Part shown: one piece after another, positions 1 through 7,098 of the stretch | Numbering within the stretch: the stretch's first letter is position 1 | Layout of the letters: each line of letters begins with the position of its first letter | Source: an uncultured Saprospiraceae bacterium | Lineage (GTDB): Bacteria; Bacteroidota; Bacteroidia; Chitinophagales; Saprospiraceae | Assembly (NCBI GenBank): GCA_938016265.1 | Contig: CALLWB010000035.1 | Coordinates: 1-50,033, forward strand | Length of the DNA stretch: 50,033 nucleotides | Direction: 5' to 3' | The notes under the pieces: generated by a model | The model's input: only the letters and a program-made list of their open reading frames with translations | Databases searched by the model: none | Told to the model about the DNA's origin: nothing | Position numbers and translations under genes: made by a program

Positions 1-138
1 TTAGGCAATAGAATTTTGTAGAGAGTAGAGGGAGAGAATACGGAAATTCCTACCAAGGAGTTGTCTGATGGTATTTACTTTGTGCGTGTGCAATCTGGTA
101 GCTCCTTTGGTGTAGTCCAGGGCTCTGTGCTGCATTGA
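1..138 (+). pseudogene. 3' end of a T9SS-sorted protein, with an in-frame TAG
   Basis: Frame 1 runs from the window edge to a TGA at 136-138. Its last 38 codons read like the end of a type A T9SS sorting domain, including ELSDGIYFVRVQSG, the usual 'L..G.Y.v.v..g' strand pattern. The preceding codons give LGNRIL, also typical of this domain (cf. 'd.lGr.v...'). The two parts are separated by a TAG at 19-21 in the same frame, so the domain is contiguous except for one stop codon. Either the gene carries a nonsense mutation that removes the last half of the sorting signal, or there is a base error. The rest of the protein lies outside the window, so its function cannot be seen. A terminator follows at 166-204. 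Confidence 0.55.
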
Positions 139-165
139 TGACGTTAAAAATATTCTAAGTTTAAT

Positions 166-204
166 AGGGCCATTTCTTTTGTAGGAATGGCTCTGTTTGT
201 TTTA
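166..204 (+). terminator. Intrinsic terminator after the T9SS protein
   Basis: The left arm AGGGCCATT (from 166) pairs with AATGGCTCT (186-194), with a G-U pair, and is followed by the T-rich run GTTTGTTTT. It lies 28 bases after the stop of the partial gene. The remaining sequence to 356 is AT-rich and shows no gene. Confidence 0.65.
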
Positions 205-356
205 TTTCTATAAATGAAATACGAAAAAAAATATCAGCAAATAAAAAAAGCAATTTACCGTTGAGGAGATAGCCGCCTCTATAATGATCCCTGCTGATTT
301 GAGCGATAATAAAAGGAGGAATAAAGTGAAAAATCCCTTGAGAGCATGATTATAGA

Positions 357-1514
357 CTACCCAAGCACCCCCTTCAACAAACCAACTAGCCGTTCCATAT
401 CCCCAGCAGTATTATAGACATGCGGCGATATCCGAACTGCATTTCCTCGAAGAGAAACAAAAATCCGCTCCTGATCCAACTGCTCTTTCAACCGGCGAAT
501 ATCAATCCGCTCTGGCAACCGAACACCAACCAGATGATTAGCGCGCCAAGCAGCGACCTCCACCTCACAACCCAGTTCCTGAAACGAATCAACAAAGGGA
601 TTAAACACCGAACCGCAAAACTCCTGGATAGCAGGGACACCCCAGTCCAGCAATTGCTCCAGCGCTTTTTCCAACATCGGCATCAAAATAAAGTTGCTGT
701 ATTCTCCGACAGAATAACGATTGGCTTTTACCCGATATTCATCCTGATAGTTGACTAGATTTTTGAAGTCATCACTATCCTTACGGATAATCCAGTTTTC
801 TTCTATCGGCTGGCCGTCATCAAAGGCAGGACCATAGTAGGCAAGGCCATAAGAGTAGGGGCCAAGCAACCATTTATACCCAGCACAAATCAAGGCATCC
901 GGTTTGATTTCCTGTACATCAAAGGGCAACGCACCAACCGATTGTGTGCCGTCAATAATAAGCAATGCATTATGTTGGGTCGTCTTTTCGCGGATGGCTT
1001 TTAGATCGAAAAGGGTGCCGTCTGCCCAATGAACAATCCCAATAGCGACCACGGCTGTTTTTGCTGTGATGGCTGCTAATATCTGTTCATTCCATTGCTT
1101 CGCCCGATCGGTAGATTGCTTAGGAGGGGCGGCAGTTTTGATGGCAGCCCCATTAGCAGTAGCTATCTCTTTCCAACTATAAATGTTGCTAGGAAATTGG
1201 CCTTCGACCACGAGGATTTCGTCGCCCTGTTTGATCGGTATATTCTTTACTGCATTGGCAACGCCGTAGGAGACGGACGGAATAATCGCAATCCGATCAT
1301 CATCGTCGTTGTTGATCAATTTTGAAAACAAGGATTTCAAGCGAAGGGCATGTTCAAAAAAATCAGTTGCTCCAACTTGATAGGGTAGACTTTTGCCTTG
1401 CACTCCCTTTATTCCTGCTTGCTCTACGGTCTTCAGCAAAGGGGCCATGTAGGCGCAATTGATATAGGATACTTCCTTTGGTAGGCTAAAAAGATGTCTT
1501 TGGCAAGGGAGCAT
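357..1514 (-). CDS. Aminotransferase class V-fold PLP enzyme
   Basis: This is a 385-residue protein of the class V aminotransferase superfamily (cysteine desulfurase/kynureninase/isopenicillin-N epimerase fold). The cofactor site is visible: IIDGTQSVGALPFD holds the PLP-ring aspartate near residue 188, and CAGYKWLLGP contains the probable Schiff-base lysine near 214. The N-terminus YINCAYMAPL matches the 'fLn.a..gp' start of the fold. Its length is normal for the family. It has no signal peptide, so it is cytoplasmic. It stands alone, with no suf/isc or tryptophan-degradation neighbours, so the substrate cannot be assigned. The start ATG at 1514 fits the expected N-terminus. Confidence 0.88.
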   Translation of the reverse strand: MLPCQRHLFSLPKEVSYINCAYMAPLLKTVEQAGIKGVQGKSLPYQVGATDFFEHALRLKSLFSKLINNDDDDRIAIIPSVSYGVANAVKNIPIKQGDEILVVEGQFPSNIYSWKEIATANGAAIKTAAPPKQSTDRAKQWNEQILAAITAKTAVVAIGIVHWADGTLFDLKAIREKTTQHNALLIIDGTQSVGALPFDVQEIKPDALICAGYKWLLGPYSYGLAYYGPAFDDGQPIEENWIIRKDSDDFKNLVNYQDEYRVKANRYSVGEYSNFILMPMLEKALEQLLDWGVPAIQEFCGSVFNPFVDSFQELGCEVEVAAWRANHLVGVRLPERIDIRRLKEQLDQERIFVSLRGNAVRISPHVYNTAGDMERLVGLLKGVLG

Positions 1515-1605
1515 AGTGGTTGCTTATTGAGGTATTAAGTTTACTTAGCGAGTTACTATATTTTACCTAAAATGAGGGGATAGATTAACTGGTTTTTAAC
1601 AAGCT

Positions 1606-1692
1606 GTTTTGTCTTGGCAAAACCCTTTGCAGCATTTGTCGCCCTCCTCTTTGCCTAGCGTTTTTGCGTTAGCAAAACGAGTCTCTCTACTT
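1606..1692. repeat. Hairpin-rich segment with a dispersed short repeat
   Basis: GTTTTG (1606-1611) pairs with CAAAAC (1618-1623). Further on, on the minus strand, GACTCG is followed by the perfect hairpin TTTTGC-TAAC-GCAAAA. The second element abuts the stop codon of the desaturase at 1687 and could serve as its terminator. Related copies lie at about 2892-2912, 16731-16752 and 39596-39622, always in non-coding DNA or overlapping a stop codon. Confidence 0.5.
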
Positions 1693-2655
1693 CCTTTTTG
1701 TCCTAGAATGAAGCGTTACATCTCTATTGAAAATGAACCCCCAAATGACTTTTACCCACGAGTTGTAGGAATGCAGATGGTCGTAAAACTCAGGTGCCAT
1801 TTTTTTCAATTGAGGTAAGCGGCTGCCAGGTATGTTTGGAAAATCGTGGTGCTCATTGTGATAGCCAACATTAAACGTAAGTTTATTTAATGCGCCATAA
1901 TAGGAATAGGTCTCTTGTCCTTCGTGGAACACATAGTGCTCAGAGATGAAGTGCCCGGAAGTTGGGTGAAGTCCACCTGCAAAAAACATGGATAACAATA
2001 GATAAAGCACAGCTGTACCTACCGTATTTATCCCCATAAATTGATAGATGGCTCCAAAGAAGATGGCCATTGCTGATACTTGGAATAGTATATTGTACAC
2101 TTGCCATTTGTCAATTTTGATCGGACGGACCATGATCGGACGAAATGCATAAAACAGAATCTGGCTCAAATACCAGATGATTTTTCCAATAACACCTCTG
2201 AATAAAATGGTCTCAATTTTTGAAGGAATATCGGTGTCAATATGATCTTTTCCTTGATCCCAATGATGTTCTCCATGATAAATTTTGAAGGACATGGCGT
2301 ATGGGAAAACAATCGGTAAGTTGGCGATGAATGCCATCCAATTGTTGTGTTTTTTGCTTTTGAAAGCCAGGTTGTGGGTGATTTCATGAACGGCCAGGAA
2401 TAGTGCCTGCGCAATTGTTGCTCCTACAAGGTAGGTAACGATCAAAAATGGAATCCAGCCAAGTTGACCAACGAACACTGCAACTGTAAGTTGAATAATA
2501 ACAATGGCAAGGGTCGTCCATTTTAACATCGGGTTTATTCCAAAAAGATTTTTCACTTCAGGATGAGCTTCCATGATCTCTTTTCTTCTGTCAAAATGTG
2601 GTTCTCGCTCCTCTGACCAATAAAAATCTTTCTTAGTTGCTGTAGCTTCGCTCAT
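1687..2655 (-). CDS. Sphingolipid delta-4 (dihydroceramide) desaturase-like fatty acid desaturase
   Basis: This is a 322-residue integral membrane di-iron desaturase. All three histidine boxes are present: HEITH near 90-94, HGEHH near 127-131 and HNEHH near 266-270. The N-terminus (FYWSEEREPHFDRRKEI) and the segments GLHPTSGHFISEHYVF, LTFNVGYHNEHHDFPNIPG and YNSWVKVIW match the family signature of animal and fungal DEGS/DES1 enzymes rather than ordinary acyl-CoA or acyl-lipid desaturases. Several hydrophobic segments (about 47-66, 70-90, 150-172, 188-228) fit the fold. The family introduces the 4,5-trans double bond of ceramide, and Bacteroidota make sphingolipids, so a role in modifying dihydroceramide is a reasonable inference. 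It has no sphingolipid-synthesis neighbours. ATG start at 2655. Confidence 0.88.
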   Translation of the reverse strand: MSEATATKKDFYWSEEREPHFDRRKEIMEAHPEVKNLFGINPMLKWTTLAIVIIQLTVAVFVGQLGWIPFLIVTYLVGATIAQALFLAVHEITHNLAFKSKKHNNWMAFIANLPIVFPYAMSFKIYHGEHHWDQGKDHIDTDIPSKIETILFRGVIGKIIWYLSQILFYAFRPIMVRPIKIDKWQVYNILFQVSAMAIFFGAIYQFMGINTVGTAVLYLLLSMFFAGGLHPTSGHFISEHYVFHEGQETYSYYGALNKLTFNVGYHNEHHDFPNIPGSRLPQLKKMAPEFYDHLHSYNSWVKVIWGFIFNRDVTLHSRTKRK

Positions 2656-3039
2656 GGGTGTTTGCTAGTTAAATTTATGTTGGGAAAACTCCCTGCTTTA
2701 AATTCAGTGCAAATATCCGATATTTTGGTAACTAATTTATCACAATTAGGTAAAATTATTCTAAATTTCTATTGTTTTTATATTGTAATAGATTTTGTCT
2801 ATGAATTTTGGTGGTAGAAATATTTGTAGAGGGACATTTTAGTAGAGTGTAAAGCGACTTGGAGTGAGTTAAGTTTAATGGATTGAATTCATTTGGCCTA
2901 GGCAAAACAAGTGTTTAGGTTTAGCCCTTCTACTTTCTATTGGAAGTCAGCCCATCCCGTTTTAACTTTATCGAAAATCAAGTCCCTCTTCTCTATCCCC
3001 TCAAGTCGTTCTTCCAGCTATTGGGAACTTAAAATTAGC
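2656..3039. other. Intergenic region between divergent genes
   Basis: This is AT-rich sequence with no ORF that looks coding. It contains one copy of the dispersed hairpin repeat (about 2892-2912, TTTGGCCTAGGCAAAACAAG) and, at its right end, the promoter of the next gene. The desaturase promoter should also lie here, but I could not identify it confidently. Confidence 0.5.
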
Positions 3040-3047
3040 TAAATTTG
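3021..3047 (+). promoter_or_regulatory. Bacteroidota-type promoter for the M15-like protein
   Basis: A perfect -7 element TAAATTTG (3040-3047) is preceded, with 16 bases between, by TTG (3021-3023). This fits the Bacteroidota TTTG / TAnnTTTG pattern. It places transcription start near 3053 and gives a leader of about 20 bases to the ATG at 3073. Confidence 0.55.
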
Positions 3048-3072
3048 TACTATTACTACAAGCCAACACTTC

Positions 3073-3720
3073 ATGGGAAAATTAATTTACAACCTGCTCA
3101 AAATAATCCTGCTACTAGTCTTGCCATTTATACTTTTAGTACGCGGATCTGTTTTTTTTCATGAGCATTATGAACTGTATTCCTGGTTTTCTTTGCTAGG
3201 AGGTATGGGGATTACGGTGGTCGTATTGTTTGTATACATGACTTTTTTTTATGGAAAATTGACGGGGAAAGTTGGTAAATCTAGTGTCTTACTTCGCAGA
3301 ACGTTCCTTGCCTTTTTATTAGTGCTTGGTTATTGCGTGTATGGTTTGATCTTTATCTCTGGGAGTAACACGAAACATGAGGAAGTTCGCAATGAATATA
3401 CGCAGCTCCATCCTATTTTGCGCCTAGGCGTCAGCACCATTGTTTTTTTGGATAAATCCCTCATAGTAACTGACGCCAGCCGAGTAACAGAAGACTACAA
3501 AAAGATGGGGCTTCCTGCCTTGAAAAACTCCCTTCACTACCAACAAAAAGACGGGTTCGTCCACGCAGTAGACATCCGAACAAATGGTCGAAGTGAGTAT
3601 AGAAATTTCTTTATAAAATCTTACTTTTGGTTAATGGGATTCAATACCCTTAGACATGTGGGGACTGGTGATCACCTGCATATTTCTTTGTCCAGCCATG
3701 ATGCACCAGGGGCTATTTAG
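3073..3720 (+). CDS. Membrane-anchored protein with an M15-like zinc peptidase C-terminal half
   Basis: The protein has 215 residues. The N-terminal half has three hydrophobic segments (about 5-24, 37-58, 77-96). The C-terminal half is soluble and carries SLHYQQ...GFVHAVDIRT and, near the end, GDHLHISL. The order S-x-H, A-V-D, H-x-H resembles the zinc ligands of the D-Ala-D-Ala carboxypeptidase/M15 fold (SxHxxGxAxD ... HxH). From this I infer a periplasm-facing metallopeptidase-like domain acting on peptidoglycan or peptides, although the spacing is not canonical and the catalytic glutamate is not obvious. No operon partners. It has its own promoter (3021-3047). Confidence in the gene is high, in the function low. 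Confidence 0.6.
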   Translation: MGKLIYNLLKIILLLVLPFILLVRGSVFFHEHYELYSWFSLLGGMGITVVVLFVYMTFFYGKLTGKVGKSSVLLRRTFLAFLLVLGYCVYGLIFISGSNTKHEEVRNEYTQLHPILRLGVSTIVFLDKSLIVTDASRVTEDYKKMGLPALKNSLHYQQKDGFVHAVDIRTNGRSEYRNFFIKSYFWLMGFNTLRHVGTGDHLHISLSSHDAPGAI

Positions 3721-4082
3721 CCTAACCATAAATACTTTGTACTAATTTTTTGTGGGCACACAATTTCCTTCCGTAAAAGTCATGTTGGTTTTTGGAAAGT
3801 GCGCTTTTTGGTGCGTATCAAGTATTTGTTTATTAGTTATTTATGAGTTTTGTTGATTTTTAGGTTTAAAATTTATCAAAGATTATGGCGTGTAAATGTA
3901 CGTTTTATTCTTGTTTTTATGCTTGTACATTTGAACCAGAGATTAATACTCAATTCTAAATAAACGTTTATTAAGAAAGCAAACAATTCTGGAAATTCAC
4001 TTTCCAAACTCCTAATTCTATTAGGGTTAGGGGTAGATTGTTTTGCATTAGAATTTTTTTTAACTAATTAAATACATTAAAC
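3721..4082. other. Intergenic region with two small hairpins upstream of a lipoprotein gene
   Basis: There is no ORF of note. Two adjacent small stem-loops occur just upstream of the lipoprotein: GGAAA-TTCAC-TTTCC (3991-4005) and CCTAAT-TCT-ATTAGG (4011-4025). They might fold in the leader of the following transcript, but no T-run follows and a regulatory role is only a guess. Confidence 0.35.
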
Positions 4083-4523
4083 ATGAACAACAAAATTTTA
4101 ACATCGATCACTTTAGCATTAATTGCACTAACGATTTTCTCTTGCAGTAAAGAGGACATCCAAATCACAGAAAACGAAACGACTTTAAAATTACTACGGG
4201 TGATCAGTCCGTCAGAATATCCACTTAATCTGGTGTCTGACGAGGAACTTAGAGCATTTGACGCTGCCTTAATCTGGGAAGACGACCAACTAGTAAGTGG
4301 AAGTTTTGAGCCTCTGGCGGAGACACTAAACGAAAGACAATTGGACCAACTCATGAAAGCGATTTATGGCCAGGATGTTCAAGGGTTCGATGAATCAACA
4401 GACGAATCTTCCTACAGAGGTGGAGGCAGTCACTGGCTAAAGAATTTTGAAAAAGTAGGAACTGGTTGTATTCATCATAACAATCACTGGTGTTTCTACT
4501 TCGCTGGTGGCCCACACAAATAA
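4083..4523 (+). CDS. Small secreted lipoprotein, tandem paralogue 1
   Basis: A 146-residue hypothetical lipoprotein. A hydrophobic signal peptide ends in the lipobox TIFSC (Cys about 21), followed by SKED. The mature part is acidic in the middle (KLLRVISPSEYPLNL, ALIWEDDQLVSGSFEPL, NERQLDQLMKAI) and ends in a short C-terminal segment with YRGGG and two cysteines (GC...WC). It is about 75 percent identical by eye to the protein at 5057-5488 over the central part, whereas the last 35 residues differ strongly apart from YRGGG and the two cysteines. I do not recognise a named family, and the biochemical function is unknown. An imperfect terminator hairpin follows at 4535-4579. Confidence 0.8.
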   Translation: MNNKILTSITLALIALTIFSCSKEDIQITENETTLKLLRVISPSEYPLNLVSDEELRAFDAALIWEDDQLVSGSFEPLAETLNERQLDQLMKAIYGQDVQGFDESTDESSYRGGGSHWLKNFEKVGTGCIHHNNHWCFYFAGGPHK

Positions 4524-4534
4524 AAAAACAAAAT

Positions 4535-4579
4535 TGTCGCAGGTAAGCGTCTTGCAATAAGACGTTTATCTGCAGACAT
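4535..4579 (+). terminator. Imperfect stem-loop after lipoprotein 1
   Basis: GTCGCAGGTAAGCGTCTT pairs with AAGACGTTTATCTGCAGAC around a short CAAT loop, with one bulge and two G-U pairs. It begins about 11 bases after the stop codon. No strong T-run follows, so it may protect the 3' end of the transcript or be a weak terminator. Confidence 0.45.
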
Positions 4580-4607
4580 GTTACCTGCCGAAATTAAGAC
4601 AAGAAGC

Positions 4608-4750
4608 CTTCAAAATATCCACTTAATCTAGTGCCTGACATGGAACTAAGAACATTTGACGCTTCCCTGATCTAAGAAACCCCGGAAGATTTGCCTACGG
4701 CATTTTTATTTATAGGAAATCCTTTTGTTCAACTGGATGGAATACTAGTA
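4608..4750 (+). pseudogene. Decayed third copy of the lipoprotein family
   Basis: Bases 4611-4672 translate in one frame as YPLNLVPDMELRTFDASLI followed by TAA at 4673-4675. This matches YPLNLVSDEELRAFDAALI of lipoprotein 1 closely at both DNA and protein level. No start, signal peptide or conserved C-terminus remains. The fragment lies between the two intact paralogues, so it is most simply the relic of a third tandem copy. The rest of the 4524-5056 interval shows no gene. Confidence 0.75.
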
Positions 4751-5056
4751 TCTTTTTAAGAGGGCGATAGAGTGTTAAGGGGCTGTTTAATAGAAGGTTG
4801 TGTGTGTTGGTTTATGTGTTTTACTGTTGATGCTTAAGACTATTTCTAGAATTTGTACATTTTTTAAGAATACAAATGCTTGTAGATTTGATATCGTGAT
4901 CACGAAATAACTTTTTTCAAGTCAGCATTAAGGGAATAACAAAATCCTACTTAGGAAATTAGAAATACGGTATTCAAAAATGGATAAGGATGGATAATTA
5001 TACCCGCAATAGATTAGAAATGAACATTAATTTTATTAACATTTAAATACTACACA

Positions 5057-5488
5057 ATGAACTACAAGATTTTAACTGGGATAGCACTTATGCTAGCAAC
5101 ATTGACTTTTTTTTCCTGCAACAAAGAAGAAATACAAGAAGAACCACCTTTAAAATTACTTCGTGTAATCAGTTCTTCAGAATATCCACTCAACCTGTTG
5201 TCTGAAAAAGAGTTAGAAGCTTTTGACGCTACCCTAATCTGGGAAGACGACCAACTCGTAAGTGGAAGTTTCGAACCACTACAAGAGACACTAAACGAAA
5301 GACAATTGGACGAATTGATGAAAGCTATTTTTGGACAAGACATTGAAGGATTTGACGAATCAATTGATGAATCTTCTTATCGAGGTGGGGGAGACTACTA
5401 TCTTGTAAGACATAGAAAAATTGGCCCTTTTTGTATTCGTTGGAACGGATACTGGTGCAAAGTGACTTTTCCTGATCCACAACAATAA
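5057..5488 (+). CDS. Small secreted lipoprotein, tandem paralogue 2
   Basis: A 143-residue hypothetical lipoprotein with lipobox TFFSC (Cys about 21). It shares with paralogue 1 the blocks LKLLRVIS.SEYPLNL, LIWEDDQLVSGSFEPL, TLNERQLDELMKAI and GFDES.DESSYRGGG. The C-terminal segment after YRGGG is divergent but keeps two cysteines in similar places (FC...WC), consistent with a disulfide. Even the first nine codons are similar, so the duplication is recent or constrained. The function is unknown; it is exported and probably surface- or periplasm-facing. A good terminator follows. Confidence 0.8.
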   Translation: MNYKILTGIALMLATLTFFSCNKEEIQEEPPLKLLRVISSSEYPLNLLSEKELEAFDATLIWEDDQLVSGSFEPLQETLNERQLDELMKAIFGQDIEGFDESIDESSYRGGGDYYLVRHRKIGPFCIRWNGYWCKVTFPDPQQ

Positions 5489-5510
5489 AATCACAACACC
5501 TTATTAAGGA

Positions 5511-5552
5511 CAGCGGTGGGCAAAATAGTTCTTTGGCCATCGCTGTTCATTT
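5511..5552. terminator. Bidirectional intrinsic terminator
   Basis: ACAGCGGTGGGCAAA pairs with CTTTGGCCATCGCTGT with few mismatches, followed by TTCATTTTT on the plus strand. It lies between the convergent lipoprotein 2 and alpha/beta hydrolase genes and could end both transcripts. Confidence 0.65.
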
Positions 5553-5555
5553 TTA

Positions 5556-6434
5556 CTAGTTACCTGCAATCCAATTCTTGATGAGTTTAGTAATTTCTCC
5601 ATTCTTTTTTACCCAGTTGAAATGGCTATACTTGATCGTTTTGGTGTCTTGCATATGTTCATGGACGATCTGACCTGCTGAAGCCATTTTTTTATATAAA
5701 TGCTCTACGGACTCCCTCGGAGCATATTTGTCAGACTCAAAAGAAATAACAAGTGTCGGAGTTGTCAGTTTTCCTAACGACTGCTCATAATTGATAGGCG
5801 CACCTTTCGGCTCGTACTTGCCTGTCAAGCCCTGATGATTCCAATCATGGATCAACGTTTTTGCTTCAGTGCCTCCAAATCCCAATTTCTTGCCAGGAAA
5901 GTAACCTAGGAGATTTGAAACTAGTTTCGCAAATTTTACAAACCCTAAAATAGTCCACCGACCAAATCCTGACCACCCCTTATAATAAACTGAGGGACAA
6001 GCTACCAAAATCAAACCCGCTACCTTTTCTGGAAAACGACTACAATACAAGCAAGCAAGCTGGCCGCCCAAACTATGCCCAAGCAGAAAAACAGGAACTC
6101 CCGGATAGGTTTGATTTACATCATCAATAATTCCCTGGTAGTCTAAATCCAAAATATCCTGATAACCAAAATCTACTCCTTTTTTAGGGCGAATTTCAGA
6201 CAATCCATTTCCCCGAAGGTCTGCTGTAAATAGGGTAGTGGTTGGGCCGACTAATGCGCTGGCAAGCGCATCATAATAAGTTGCAAATACCCCCATAGCA
6301 GGCAGGACAATAAGCACTTGCTCTGGTTTGTCGGTCCTAGCAAACTCAGTGATAGCAGTCTTGGAATTGTCCTTCAATACAATTGAATGCTGTTTTATAT
6401 GGAGGGCTGATTGGTTAGAATTGGACGGGCTCAT
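5556..6434 (-). CDS. Alpha/beta hydrolase (serine hydrolase family)
   Basis: The reading frame is open from 6473, but the likely start is the ATG at 6434 (MSPSNSNQSAL), giving 292 residues and only a short overlap with the upstream acetyltransferase stop at 6415. The fold markers are the nucleophile elbow GHSLGGQ, the early strand VLIVLPAMGVFATYY (oxyanion region), DLRGNGLSE, and a late Asp/His region (SFESDKYAPRES; KYSHFNWV). It has no signal peptide. Related proteins are annotated as lysophospholipase-like or acyl hydrolases, but the substrate cannot be told. It is probably co-transcribed with the GNAT gene. Confidence 0.82.
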   Translation of the reverse strand: MSPSNSNQSALHIKQHSIVLKDNSKTAITEFARTDKPEQVLIVLPAMGVFATYYDALASALVGPTTTLFTADLRGNGLSEIRPKKGVDFGYQDILDLDYQGIIDDVNQTYPGVPVFLLGHSLGGQLACLYCSRFPEKVAGLILVACPSVYYKGWSGFGRWTILGFVKFAKLVSNLLGYFPGKKLGFGGTEAKTLIHDWNHQGLTGKYEPKGAPINYEQSLGKLTTPTLVISFESDKYAPRESVEHLYKKMASAGQIVHEHMQDTKTIKYSHFNWVKKNGEITKLIKNWIAGN

Positions 6435-6990
6435 ATTGAGGGATTTCGATAAATTCTTCTGCGGAGATTTCAAATATTTTTGTAGGGCGTTTTGGATCCC
6501 CCGGTTTTTTTATTCCCAGATAAGAATAATTGAGTTTTTCAGGTATTCGCTGACTTCGTAGGTTATGGTCGCTCATCAAAATGAGCAAGTGCGAAATGGG
6601 GAGACTAAACAACCCTGCTTTGGTAAGGCCATAGGCAGCTTCAGTTGCATACCCTTTGCCAATAAAGGACGCCCGAATCCAATAGCCAATTTCCAATTTG
6701 CCCGGTCCCCTTCTAGGGTGTAAGCCGGTACTTCCAATCAAGGTCTTGTTGTTGGACGAAAAAATTCCGTAGAAAAAATCTTTGTGTTGCTTGAAATTGG
6801 TTTCCCACTCCTGGATACGGGCAATCTTATCTCCTAGGGGTTCTGGTTCATATTTTGCCCATGGCATCCAAGGGAGAAGATGCTCTAGACTTTCGTCAAT
6901 TGCCGTTTTCAACTCTAGGGCGTCACCCACCTCATAAGGTCTGATAATCAGTCTTTTTGTGGTGATCCGTGTCAAATGGTTTTCTATCAT
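6415..6990 (-). CDS. GNAT family N-acetyltransferase (RimJ/RimL-like)
   Basis: The frame opens at 7035, but the ATG at 6990 (MIENHLTRITTKRLIIRPY) gives the canonical RimJ/RimL start 'l.T.RL.lRp', so I use that (191 residues). Other family marks are the acceptor loop ESLEHLLPWMPWA, IGSTGLHPR, KLEIGYWIRASFIGKGYATEA (acetyl-CoA-binding Q/RxxGxG/A-type loop) and a C-terminal LNYSYLGI strand. Members acetylate N-termini of ribosomal proteins or small amines, and the substrate here is unknown. The stop overlaps the start of the alpha/beta hydrolase by about 20 bases, which argues for translational coupling. Confidence 0.85.
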   Translation of the reverse strand: MIENHLTRITTKRLIIRPYEVGDALELKTAIDESLEHLLPWMPWAKYEPEPLGDKIARIQEWETNFKQHKDFFYGIFSSNNKTLIGSTGLHPRRGPGKLEIGYWIRASFIGKGYATEAAYGLTKAGLFSLPISHLLILMSDHNLRSQRIPEKLNYSYLGIKKPGDPKRPTKIFEISAEEFIEIPQYEPVQF

Positions 6991-7098
6991 AGCAGGTTTA
7001 TTAAACGCTACGATGCAAAAAAAAATGAATACCAATCAGCAAAGCGGTCTGTCTTCTGTCCTCTGGCAGCGTAGCGATCTGCCACCAATTTACAGCAA

